Assembly: GCA_963807085.1 (NCBI GenBank)
Contig: CAWEBB010000032.1
Coordinates: forward strand, 434,001-498,000
Direction: 5' to 3'
Source: JACKII01 sp963807085
Lineage (GTDB): Bacteria > Pseudomonadota > Alphaproteobacteria > Bin95
Length of the DNA stretch: 64,000 nucleotides
Shown here: positions 1-7,432 of the stretch, piece after piece
Layout of the letters: the number at the start of each line of letters is the position of its first letter
Numbering within the stretch: the stretch's first letter is position 1
The notes under the pieces: generated by a model
The model's input: only the letters and a program-made list of their open reading frames with translations
Database searches by the model: none
Told to the model about the DNA's origin: nothing
Program-made: the position numbers and the translations under genes

Positions 1-2
1 TC

Positions 3-194
3 GCTTATGACTTGATGTCGGCGTTTAGCAAGACGCAAGGCTGGGTCTATAGGCGCATGCAAGGTCTGAGACCGGTTGCACTGGCGGTTGATGGGCGCAT
101 CGGGCGATGGGCGCACCGCCGCGCCAATCCCGATTCACTGCCGAATATCCGCGCACAATTGAGCGCCGCCCTGACTGCGGAACAATACACATGA
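3..194 (+). CDS. C-terminal end of an unrecognised protein (partial)
   Basis: An open frame enters from the left edge and ends at 192-194, giving about 63 basic residues with no domain I can recognise. Its stop overlaps the start of the next gene in an ATGA arrangement, the usual sign of translational coupling, which is the main reason to believe it is real. It may be part of the same operon as the permease. The start lies outside the window. Confidence 0.4.
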   Translation, partial: AYDLMSAFSKTQGWVYRRMQGLRPVALAVDGRIGRWAHRRANPDSLPNIRAQLSAALTAEQYT

Positions 195-1189
195 ACATCT
201 TTGGCTGGATAAACGATCAGCTTCTAAAGATGCAGTGGCTTTCGGAGTTGGTAACCGCGGGGATTTCTGCCGTAGGTCTTGATCCGGCATCGCGGCTTGG
301 CGGATCGGTGCAGTTCTTTGTCTACGACGTGATAAAGATCTTCATCCTGCTTTCAGTCTTGATCTTCGCGATCTCATGGGCGCAGAGCTACTTCCCACCC
401 GAACGGACCCGGCGCATTCTTGGCGGACGCTCGGGGCTCTGGGCCAATACGCTTGCGGCACTGCTCGGTACGATCACTCCGTTCTGTTCCTGCTCGTCGA
501 TACCGCTTTTTATCGGCTTCACCGCCGCAGGGCTGCCCTTGGCGATCACGTTTTCCTTCCTGATCTCGTCGCCACTAGTGGACCTTGCCTCGGTCATCCT
601 ACTGGCTTCGATTTTCAACTGGCCGATCGCGCTAGCTTATGTGTTCGTGGGCCTAGTGATCGCAGTAGTGGGTGGCACGCTGATCGGACGTGCCGGGATG
701 GAGGATCAGGTGGCCGATTTTGTGCACAGCGCCCCGGTGCAGGACGCCGACCATACGATGACCCGCGCCGAACGCCTCCGTTATGCCCGCGATCAACTCA
801 CTGAGATCATTCACAGGGTCTGGCTTTACGTGCTGATCGGGGTGGGTATCGGCGCGGCCATCCATAACTGGGTCCCCGAAAACATCATCAGCGCCCTTCT
901 GGGGCAGGACAAATGGTGGTCGGTGCCGGTGGCGACGCTGGTCGGCGTGCCAATGTATGCCGACATATTTGGTACACTGCCGATCGCCGAAGCGCTGGTC
1001 GGCAAGGGAGCGGGGCTGGGCACGGTGCTTGCCTTCATGATGGCGGTGACGGCACTGTCGCTGCCCTCAATCATCATGCTCAAGCGCGTGGTGAAACTAC
1101 CGTTGCTGATGCTGTTCCTCGCGGTCGTCACCTGCGGTATCCTCGGCATGGGCTTCCTCTTCAACGCGATCACTCATTGGTTCATTTGA
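191..1189 (+). CDS. ArsP/YraQ-family membrane permease
   Basis: A polytopic inner-membrane protein of 332 residues, about the usual size for the ArsP_1 (DUF318) permease family, some of whose members export trivalent organoarsenicals. The family hallmark TPFCSCSSIPLF is present in the N-terminal half, and several long hydrophobic segments cover the rest, separated by one charged cytoplasmic stretch in the middle. I chose the ATG at 191 because it overlaps the previous stop (ATGA) and directly precedes a typical amphipathic start. A thioredoxin-like gene follows 13 bases later, a common pairing for this family. Substrate is not determinable from sequence; arsenic or another soft metal or thiol species is an inference. 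Confidence 0.8.
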   Translation: MNIFGWINDQLLKMQWLSELVTAGISAVGLDPASRLGGSVQFFVYDVIKIFILLSVLIFAISWAQSYFPPERTRRILGGRSGLWANTLAALLGTITPFCSCSSIPLFIGFTAAGLPLAITFSFLISSPLVDLASVILLASIFNWPIALAYVFVGLVIAVVGGTLIGRAGMEDQVADFVHSAPVQDADHTMTRAERLRYARDQLTEIIHRVWLYVLIGVGIGAAIHNWVPENIISALLGQDKWWSVPVATLVGVPMYADIFGTLPIAEALVGKGAGLGTVLAFMMAVTALSLPSIIMLKRVVKLPLLMLFLAVVTCGILGMGFLFNAITHWFI

Positions 1190-1202
1190 AAGGAACATCC
1201 CT

Positions 1203-1430
1203 ATGATCATCAAAATCCTCGGTTCTGGCTGTAAGAAATGCGTGGCCCTCGGTAACAATGCAAAGGCAGCCGCTGCGGCGGCTGGCAAAGAGGTGGAAAT
1301 CATCAAGGTCACCGACTTCGCCGAGATTGCGGGTTATGGCGTGATGTCCACGCCGGGTCTTGTTATCGATGAAAAGGTCGTCTCCACAGGCAAGGTGCTG
1401 AGCGCGGAAGATATCGGAAAACTGCTATGA
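1203..1430 (+). CDS. Small thioredoxin-like (redox-active disulfide) protein
   Basis: A 75-residue thioredoxin-fold protein of the MTH895/TM0996 type (redox-active disulfide protein 2). The CKKC active site lies near residue 11 and the cis-proline segment MSTPGLVID lies in the middle, as expected for the fold. Proteins of this family are commonly encoded next to ArsP-type permeases and are thought to reduce or hand over thiol-bound substrate. The gene starts 13 bases after the permease stop, so the two are probably co-transcribed. Confidence 0.85.
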   Translation: MIIKILGSGCKKCVALGNNAKAAAAAAGKEVEIIKVTDFAEIAGYGVMSTPGLVIDEKVVSTGKVLSAEDIGKLL

Positions 1431-1861
1431 TGCAGCTGGATTGACCACCCAGCGCCACAATCACCTGCCAACTCTCGGGCCGCGCGCCCCGGAATGCGAG
1501 ATCGCCGTCGCCTGTCCGCGGTGCATCCAACCGTCTCGAGCCGCTGCCTACGTCGATCAGAATTGCTCAGAGCCCTGCATGCACCAGGAAGCCATCACCC
1601 GCGCCGCCATCCGAAACATCAACATCTCGCAGCGCCGGAACGAAAGGGAGAAGCCTCTTGCAAAATATTTGGCGCTATCGGCGGGGGATTTGCGCTTATC
1701 ACAATGGGGATTTATCTTTTCAATCCTTACATCGACCGCGCCAACGAGATCATAATTTTACTAGTTTTTGCGATTTAAGCAATTAGTTTGTATTTCAACG
1801 ACGCCAAGAATAAGAAAAATGCAGAGATGATACTACCCCATTTGAGACGAGGAACTGCCCC
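1431..1861. other. Gene-poor gap with AT-rich 3' half
   Basis: No convincing gene is visible. Two overlapping short frames (1441-1755 and 1494-1778) lack family resemblance and have no good ribosome site; the second ends in a short hydrophobic stretch that may be a decayed membrane protein tail. From about 1680 the composition is clearly more AT-rich than the neighbouring genes. It may mark the edge of an acquired segment carrying the permease pair, and may also hold the promoter of the NHL gene, but I see no clean -35/-10 pair. Confidence 0.5.
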
Positions 1862-2815
1862 ATGACCCACCCCATCCTTGGCGAAGGCCAGTACCGCTAC
1901 GAAGTGCATAACGACTGGGCCAAGCTGCCGGACGGCTGGCTGTTCGACGATGTCGCCGCCGTCGCCGTCGATCACAACGACCATGTCTATGCCTTCAACC
2001 GCGGCGAGCATCCAATGATCGTGTTCGACCGCGAGGGCAACTTTTTGCGCTCGTGGGGTGAGGGCGTCTTTACCCGCGCGCACGGCATCCATATCGGCCG
2101 GGACGGCACGCTCTGGTGCACGGACGATGGCGACCACACTGTCCGCCAGGTGACGCCGGAGGGCAAGGTGCTGCTGACGCTGGGCCTCGCCGGCAAGCCC
2201 GCCTCCTATATGAGCGGCGACCCGTTCCACCGCTGCACCCATACGGCGCAGTCGCCGGAGGGGGATATCTACGTCTCGGACGGTTACGGCAATTCCCGGG
2301 TCCATAAATATTCGCCGGACGGCAAGCTGCTGTTTTCCTGGGGCGAGCCGGGCACGGACCCCGGGCAGTTCAATATTGCGCACAATATCTGCTGCGACGC
2401 GGACGGCTGGGTCTATGTTGCCGACCGGGAAAATCACCGGGTGCAGGTGTTCGACGGCAACGGCAGGTACGAGACCCAGTGGGGCAACATGCACCGCCCC
2501 TGCGGCCTCTGCATGTGCGGGGCGGGCACCAGCAACTTCTATATCGGTGAACTGGGGCCGGGCATGAACGTAAACATGAAGCTGCCGAATATCGGCCCGC
2601 GCGTCTCGGTCGTCTCGAACAGCGGCGAGACCATCGCCCGCATCGGCCATCTGGGGCCGGGAACCCAGCCAAACCAATTCCTGGCACCGCACGGCCTGGC
2701 CGTGGACCGGCACGGCGACATCTATGTGGGCGAGGTGAGCTTCACCAACCAGCGCAACATGGGCAACCCGGTCGGGCCGGAGACGGTAACGTTGCGCAAG
2801 CTGGTGAAGGTGTAA
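1862..2815 (+). CDS. NHL-repeat six-bladed beta-propeller protein
   Basis: A 317-residue protein built from NHL-type blades. Repeated units such as GIHIGRDGTLWCTD, SPEGDIYVSDGYGNSRVHKY, DADGWVYVADRENHRVQVF and GLAVDRHGDIYVGE carry the typical G-x-x-x-D-x-x-G-x-x-Y-V-x-D pattern. No signal peptide is seen, so it is probably cytoplasmic. The fold occurs in peptidyl-alpha-hydroxyglycine lyase-like enzymes and in scaffold proteins, so no reaction can be assigned. It lies 163 bases upstream of the GrdB-like selenoprotein gene, separated by one palindromic repeat, and may belong to the same functional block. Confidence 0.8.
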   Translation: MTHPILGEGQYRYEVHNDWAKLPDGWLFDDVAAVAVDHNDHVYAFNRGEHPMIVFDREGNFLRSWGEGVFTRAHGIHIGRDGTLWCTDDGDHTVRQVTPEGKVLLTLGLAGKPASYMSGDPFHRCTHTAQSPEGDIYVSDGYGNSRVHKYSPDGKLLFSWGEPGTDPGQFNIAHNICCDADGWVYVADRENHRVQVFDGNGRYETQWGNMHRPCGLCMCGAGTSNFYIGELGPGMNVNMKLPNIGPRVSVVSNSGETIARIGHLGPGTQPNQFLAPHGLAVDRHGDIYVGEVSFTNQRNMGNPVGPETVTLRKLVKV

Positions 2816-2823
2816 CAATTGCA

Positions 2824-2906
2824 GTCATCGCGAGGAGCGCAGCGGCGAAGCAATCCACCCCAGCCGCTGATGGATTGCCGCGGCGGCCAAGCCGCCTCGC
2901 AATGAC
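2824..2906. repeat. REP-like palindromic repeat, copy 1
   Basis: An imperfect inverted repeat with arms GTCATCGCGAGGAG / CCGCCTCGCAATGAC and inner boxes GCAATCCA / TGGATTGC. The same boxes recur near 4801, 15156, 20353 and 28121, always between genes, so this is one family of interspersed palindromes. Confidence 0.8.
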
Positions 2907-2978
2907 GCCAGTACTTGCAGAGAAGGCGCTTAAGAGAGCAGAATATTTCCCAACAAGAACCGCAAGAGGAGCCCCTTC

Positions 2979-3863
2979 ATGGAACCCGTCCGTTATATCG
3001 ACCGGACCACCGCGGACTATCTCCGGCAGGGGTATGACACGCCTTACAAGTGGGCGCACCATACCGTCGCCCCGTTCACGCCGCTGAAAAAACCTCTGTC
3101 CGAATGCAAGGTCGGCCTGATCGGCACGAGCGAAGTCGCCGTTCACTTCGACCCGGAAACGGAAGAAAACCCCATCCACGAAGAAGATTTCCGCGGCGTT
3201 TACACCATCCCGGCGGATACGCCGACCGAGAAGCTGTACAGCCGCACGAACTCCTTCGACATGAACGCAACGCATCTGGACGACGTGAACGCGTTCTACC
3301 CCATCGACCGCCTGCGCGAGGCGGTGGCGGATGGCCGGATCGCAGCCATGCCCGACCATGTGCTCGGCTGCTACAACAATTACAGCCAACGCAAGGTGCT
3401 GGAGCAGGAAGCGCCCAAGGCGCTGGCCCAGTGCCAAAAGGACGGCATCGATGCGCTGATCATGGTCCCCGTTTGACCGGTTTGCCATCAGACCGTGAGT
3501 CTGATCAGCCGCTATATCGAGGACCATGGCATCCCCACCGTCGTAATGGGTGCCGCCAAGGACATTATCGAACACTGCGGCGTCGCCCGCTTCCTGTTCG
3601 TGGATTTCCCGTTGGGCAATCCCTGCGGCGAGCCCGGCAATGTCCAGCAACAGCGCGAGATCTTCCAGATGGCGCTCGACCTGCTGGAGACAGCACCTGG
3701 ACCGATGACCACCCGCCAGGCGCCCTATCAATGGACCAAGGGCGATGAGTGGAAGCGGCTGGTCTTCACCGAGGAACAGCCCTGGCAGAACGAGGAAACC
3801 AAGGCCAAGTGGCTCGCGCGCAAGGAAGAATACCGGCGCCTGCGTGCGGAAGGGAAAGTCTGA
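2979..3863 (+). CDS. GrdB-like (glycine/sarcosine/betaine reductase B family) predicted selenoprotein
   Basis: The frame opened by ATG at 2979 meets TGA at 3474-3476 and continues in the same frame to TGA at 3861-3863, giving 294 residues if the first TGA is decoded. Residues around it read VPV-U166-PVC169, a U-x-x-C redox motif, and the downstream half (GIPTVVMGAAKDII, FVDFPLGNPCG) matches the GrdB/PrdB-like family. Bacterial GrdB reduces small amines with selenocysteine; aerobic relatives have unknown substrates. A stem-loop with correct spacing follows the TGA. The frame then overlaps the glutaredoxin start by one base (TGATG). A shorter reading would end at residue 165, just before the catalytic motif, which makes a genuine stop unlikely. 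The Sec machinery is not in this window. Confidence 0.85.
3474..3505 (+). promoter_or_regulatory. Selenocysteine TGA codon with bacterial SECIS-like stem-loop
   Basis: TGA at 3474-3476 is followed by a perfect 7-bp stem, ATCAGAC (3487-3493) with GTCTGAT (3499-3505), closing a five-base loop CGTGA. The loop begins 18 bases after the TGA and has G at its second position. Known bacterial SECIS elements have an apical loop roughly 16-37 bases downstream with a G in the first two loop positions. The match is by eye, not by a SECIS program. Confidence 0.75.
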
Positions 3864-4156
3864 TGACCGAAACAAAGCGGGAGGTGCCGCCGGCGCAGCG
3901 GGACGTCATTGTCTATACCTCCCCCTTCTGCGCCCCGTGCGAGGCGCTGAAGAAGTACCTCACGGCTCAGGGGGTCCAATTCCGCGTGCGCGACCTGCTC
4001 ATGGACGAAGAAGCGCAAGACCGGCTGGACGAGGCCCGCATCCGCTCCACCCCCGCGCTGGAGGTGGATGGAGAATTGTTTGCAGGCGACGCCCTGAATG
4101 CGGATAATGTCCGCCAGCTGCTCGGCCTTCCGGGACGGGCTTCCGATTTTGACTGA
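3863..4156 (+). CDS. Glutaredoxin-like protein
   Basis: A 97-residue thioredoxin-fold protein with the active site CAPC in VIVYTSPFCAPCEALKKYL and the cis-proline segment RSTPALEVDGE followed by the NrdH/glutaredoxin-type ending that precedes a C-terminal helix. It starts inside the last codon of the selenoprotein gene (TGATG), so translation is coupled. The context suggests it reduces the U-x-x-C site of the upstream protein, an inference. The extra charged N-terminal 12 residues are not part of the fold. Confidence 0.85.
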   Translation: MTETKREVPPAQRDVIVYTSPFCAPCEALKKYLTAQGVQFRVRDLLMDEEAQDRLDEARIRSTPALEVDGELFAGDALNADNVRQLLGLPGRASDFD

Positions 4157-4171
4157 TTGAGAGGAATGACG

Positions 4172-4681
4172 ATGGCATACACGCTGGACCAACTCGCTCT
4201 GGACTGCCGCGCCGCATTGAAGGCCGATCCCGGCGAGGGCGGCATGGCGAAGTGCAGCGACTATGTCGCCAAGGCCTGCGCCGACGCGGAGTTCGTGGGC
4301 AAATACCTGCCGGACCGTCCAGCCAAGGAACGTACGGTCATCTATGAGGATCCGGAACTGGAATTCTGCATCTGCGCCCATGTGTACGAGGGTGCGAAGC
4401 AGGGTGCCCCGCACGATCACGGGCCCACCTGGGCGATCTATGGCCAAGCCATGGGCGAGACCGAGATGACCGACTGGGAAATCGTCGAGCCCGCGACCGG
4501 CGACAAGCCTGCCAAGGTGAAGTTCTCGCGCAAATACAAGCTGGAGCCGGGCGATGCTCACTACTACCCGGTCGGCGCCGTGCACGCCCCCTACCGCGCT
4601 GATGCGACCCGCCTCATCCGGATCGAGGGCAAGGACACCATGCACCTGAAGCGCACCCCGATCGAGCAGGTTGACGCCTGA
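4172..4681 (+). CDS. Cupin-fold metal-dependent protein (COG5553-like)
   Basis: A 169-residue double-stranded beta-helix protein. The first cupin motif, APHDHGPTWAIYGQAMGE, supplies two His and a Glu, and the second, PGDAHYYPVGAVHAPY, supplies further His, as in cysteine-dioxygenase-like and COG5553 proteins that bind Fe(II) or another metal. The ATG at 4172 is preferred over 4166 because AGAGG lies 7 bases before it. The gene begins 15 bases after the glutaredoxin gene, in the same apparent operon. A thiol or selenol dioxygenase activity would fit the neighbours but is only an inference. Confidence 0.75.
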   Translation: MAYTLDQLALDCRAALKADPGEGGMAKCSDYVAKACADAEFVGKYLPDRPAKERTVIYEDPELEFCICAHVYEGAKQGAPHDHGPTWAIYGQAMGETEMTDWEIVEPATGDKPAKVKFSRKYKLEPGDAHYYPVGAVHAPYRADATRLIRIEGKDTMHLKRTPIEQVDA

Positions 4682-4771
4682 CGGAGTTGCCTAATTGAAT
4701 GCAGAATGCCGGGCAGGGCATGCGTTCTGTCCGGCGGTTGTTTCGTTCTGCAGCAAAGCCGCCGATGCTTC

Positions 4772-4806
4772 ATTGCCGCGCCCATTCTTAAAAGGGGCGC
4801 GGCAAT
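4772..4806 (+). terminator. Strong GC hairpin after the selenoprotein operon
   Basis: A perfect 12-bp stem, ATTGCCGCGCCC with GGGCGCGGCAAT, encloses an 11-base loop about 90 bases past the cupin stop. There is no T run, so it is either a Rho-assisted or mRNA-stabilising hairpin, or the left part of the palindromic repeat that follows. Confidence 0.4.
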
Positions 4807-4873
4807 CCAGAGGCCTCGAGCCAATGACTGGAGCCGCTGGTTTGCTTCGTGGCATATGCGTCTCGCAATGACG
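4801..4873. repeat. REP-like palindromic repeat, copy 2 (degenerate)
   Basis: The boxes GGCAATCCAG and TTGCTTCGTGG followed by TCTCGCAATGACGG match the repeat family at 2824. The left arm is diverged or replaced by the GC hairpin at 4772. Confidence 0.6.
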
Positions 4874-4905
4874 GCGGGGGTTTGGGAAATTTGAAAGAAG
4901 CCACC

Positions 4906-6537
4906 ATGGCCGAAACAGTCACCTACACTTCTGCTCAGGACCTGAAAGCCCAACTGCATGACGGCGGTGAAATCGCCGTGCTGGACGCGCGCGAGGAGAG
5001 GGCGTTCGGCAAGCGGCACCTGCTGCTTGCCTCTTGCGTGCCGCTGTCGCGCCTGGAACTGATGGTGGATGACTTGGTGCCGCGCCAGAACACGCGCGTG
5101 GTCTGGTGCGACGATGGGGAGATCGACGGAGATGAGGGTCTGGCGGAGAAAGCGGCCAAGCGTATGGCGGCGCTCGGCTACTCCGATGTCTCGGTTTTGA
5201 AAGACGGCGTGAAAGGCTGGGAGGCGGCGGGCTTTCACGTCTATAGCGGCGTGCACGTGCCAAGCAAGGCCTTCGCCGAAGTGGTCGAGCACAAGGCCGG
5301 CACACCCTATGTGACAGCGGAAGAACTGAAAGACCTGATCGACCGCAACGCCGACATTGCCATCTACGACAGCCGCTCGTTCGAGGAATACAACAACAAC
5401 AGCATCCCGACAGCGATCAGCGTGCCGGGCGCGGAACTGGTCTATCGGTTCCAGGATCTGACCTCTTCGCCCGATACTACCGTCATCGTCAATTGCGGCG
5501 GACGCACGCGCTCGATCATTGGTGCGCAGTCCCTCATCAATGCAGGCTTTCCCAACAGGATCGCTTCGCTGAAGGATGGCACCATGGCTTGGCACTTGGC
5601 AGGATTCGACGTGGTGAAGGGCGCAGATCGGCAGCCGCCGGACGTCTCAGCCGCGGGCCGGGATGCCGCGCTAGAAGGCGCCGCCCGGGTCGGCAAGCTC
5701 TGCGCTGTCGAGGAAATCGATCTGGACGGGCTGAACCGTTGGCGCAGCGAGACCGACACGCGCACCCTCTATATGATTGATGTGCGCACACCAGAGGAAT
5801 ACGAGGCCGGGCACCTGTCCGGCGCCCGTTCGGCACCCGGCGGCCAGTTGGTGCAGGAGACCGACAGCCATATGGCCGTCTGGGGGGCGCGGGCGGTGCT
5901 GGTGGACGATGACGGCGTGCGCGCCACCATGACCGCATCCTGGCTGAAGCAGATGGGCTGGGACGAGGTGGCGGTGCTGAAGATGGACTCGCTCGGCGAG
6001 CGGGCGGGCGCTCTGGTGCAGGGTCGGCATGTACCGAAAGCGCTGGGGTTCAAGGCGTCGTCCGTCGCCACTATCGCTTCGCCCGACCTAAAACAGGCAC
6101 TAGGCGCGGGCACGGCCGTGGTCGTGGATTTCGCGAACAGCCACAGCTATGGCCGTGGCCATATTGCGGACGCTTGGTTCTGCACTCGCGCGCGCCTGCG
6201 GCAGGCGCTGGCGAAGCTGCCGAAAGCAGAGACCTTGGTGTTCACCTCGCCCGACGGCGTGCTGGCTGGGCTGGCGGCCCAAGACGCTTCCGAGGCCGAC
6301 AGCGCCCTTCCGGTCAAGGTCTTGGAGGGTGGCACCGACGCCTGGACCGCCGCCGGACTGCCACTGGAGGAAGGACAGACCCACATGGCGGACGAGGTCG
6401 ACGATGTCTGGCTTTCCGCCCGCGACCGCGGCCATAACCGGGAGGAGGCCATGCGCGAATATCTCGCCTGGGAGATCGACCTGGTGAACCAGATGGCGAC
6501 CGACGACGACCACCGCTTCCGGGTGGTCGCGCCTTAG
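4906..6537 (+). CDS. Four-domain rhodanese-like sulfurtransferase
   Basis: A 543-residue protein made of four consecutive rhodanese domains (about residues 8-112, 135-237, 270-375 and 390-490) plus a charged C-terminal helix. Domains 1 and 2 keep a catalytic-loop cysteine (C68 in VVWCDDGE, C197 in VNCGGRTRS), while the matching loops of domains 3 (VLVDDDG) and 4 (VFTSPDG) have lost it, so these are probably structural. Active rhodaneses carry persulfide sulfur, and some carry selenium. The ATG at 4906 follows GAAAGAAG and begins the first domain directly. It lies after a palindromic repeat downstream of the selenoprotein operon; a shared sulfur or selenium role is inferred. Confidence 0.85.
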   Translation: MAETVTYTSAQDLKAQLHDGGEIAVLDAREERAFGKRHLLLASCVPLSRLELMVDDLVPRQNTRVVWCDDGEIDGDEGLAEKAAKRMAALGYSDVSVLKDGVKGWEAAGFHVYSGVHVPSKAFAEVVEHKAGTPYVTAEELKDLIDRNADIAIYDSRSFEEYNNNSIPTAISVPGAELVYRFQDLTSSPDTTVIVNCGGRTRSIIGAQSLINAGFPNRIASLKDGTMAWHLAGFDVVKGADRQPPDVSAAGRDAALEGAARVGKLCAVEEIDLDGLNRWRSETDTRTLYMIDVRTPEEYEAGHLSGARSAPGGQLVQETDSHMAVWGARAVLVDDDGVRATMTASWLKQMGWDEVAVLKMDSLGERAGALVQGRHVPKALGFKASSVATIASPDLKQALGAGTAVVVDFANSHSYGRGHIADAWFCTRARLRQALAKLPKAETLVFTSPDGVLAGLAAQDASEADSALPVKVLEGGTDAWTAAGLPLEEGQTHMADEVDDVWLSARDRGHNREEAMREYLAWEIDLVNQMATDDDHRFRVVAP

Positions 6538-6590
6538 TTTCATGGCGTCGCCGGTCCCGCGCCGGCGCCACAAAGCGAGGAAGCCGCCCC

Positions 6591-7025
6591 ATGATCATCC
6601 GCGCCTTCCAGCCCGCCGACCGCGCCGCGGTGATCGCGCTGTGGCAGGCATGCGGGCTGACCCGGCCCTGGAATCCGCCTGAAGGCGATCTGGACCGGGC
6701 GCTGGCTGGCCGATGCTCTGCCGTGCTGGTGGCGGAAGAAAACGAGGCGATCCAGGGCTCGGTCATGGTGGGCGACGACGGGCACCGCGGCTGGGTCTAT
6801 TATCTCTCGGTCGATCCCGCCGCCCGCCAATCCGGGCTCGGCCGCCGCTTGATGGCGGCGTCGGAGGCATGGCTCGCCGCGCGCGGCGTACGCAAGCTGG
6901 AACTGATGGTGCGCGACACCAATGATGCCACGCTTGGTTTCTATCGCGCGCTCGGTTATCAGCGGGAGCCCGTTTCTGTGCTTTCGACATGGCTGATCGA
7001 CGACCCGAAGGGAGAGGCTTCTTGA
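6591..7025 (+). CDS. GNAT-family N-acetyltransferase
   Basis: A 144-residue single-domain GNAT protein, close to YpeA in size. The acetyl-CoA binding motif A reads VDPAARQSGLGRRLMAASE, with the R/Q-x-x-G-x-G/A pattern, and motif B reads LMVRDTNDATLGFYRALGY. The substrate is unknown; an amine of a small molecule or a protein N-terminus is possible. The stop overlaps the presumed TTG start of the next gene. Confidence 0.85.
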   Translation: MIIRAFQPADRAAVIALWQACGLTRPWNPPEGDLDRALAGRCSAVLVAEENEAIQGSVMVGDDGHRGWVYYLSVDPAARQSGLGRRLMAASEAWLAARGVRKLELMVRDTNDATLGFYRALGYQREPVSVLSTWLIDDPKGEAS

Positions 7026-7426
7026 TCCGTGGCCCCGTACAATTCCTGCTCGACGCCCACGGCCGCCCGCAATATGCGGTGCTGCCGATCGAGGACTATT
7101 GGGCCCTGACCGGCGATCCCGGCGACAGGGGCTCGGCGTCCCCGCAAGACGCCGAGCCGAAAGACCCGCTCGGCCGCGACGCCCCCCCGGTAGAGGTGCC
7201 GCCGGAGGTCGCGGAGGCGGTCGCCCAGGGCCTGCACCCCATCGCCGCCTGGCGCTCCTATCGCGGCCTCACCCAGGAAATCCTGGCCGGCTGGATCGGC
7301 TTCGAGGAAGAAGACATCGCTTATTTCGAGGAAAACGACGCCGTGCCGACGGTGGAAATCCTGCAGATGATCGCCAACGCGCTCGACGTGCCGATCCAGG
7401 CCCTGCTGCCGCCGCACGAAGGTTAA
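7022..7426 (+). CDS. Small Xre-type helix-turn-helix protein with Phd-like N-terminus
   Basis: A 134-residue protein if read from TTG at 7022, which overlaps the GNAT stop (TTGA) and is preceded by GGGAGAGG; an upstream ATG at 6989 is the alternative. The C-terminal part, WRSYRGLTQEILAGWIGFEE through VPTVEILQMIANALDVP, is a cro/Xre helix-turn-helix. The N-terminal part, FLLDAHGRPQYAVLPIEDY, resembles the Phd/YefM antitoxin strand-turn pattern. No toxin gene lies beside it, so it is probably a small regulator. Confidence 0.65.
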   Translation: MIRGPVQFLLDAHGRPQYAVLPIEDYWALTGDPGDRGSASPQDAEPKDPLGRDAPPVEVPPEVAEAVAQGLHPIAAWRSYRGLTQEILAGWIGFEEEDIAYFEENDAVPTVEILQMIANALDVPIQALLPPHEG

Positions 7427-7432
7427 GGCTTC

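Noticed and set aside
1441..1778. Two small overlapping frames after the thioredoxin-like gene
   Set aside because: No start site, no family match and different frames; at most decayed sequence.
1775..2818. A 347-residue minus-strand frame opposite the NHL gene
   Set aside because: It has no family resemblance and mirrors the GC-rich NHL gene; the plus-strand gene has obvious NHL repeats.
3495..3863. A separate gene starting at GTG 3495
   Set aside because: It is in the same frame as 2979-3476 and the preceding residues are part of one GrdB-like protein; the GTG lies inside the predicted SECIS stem-loop, with no ribosome site.
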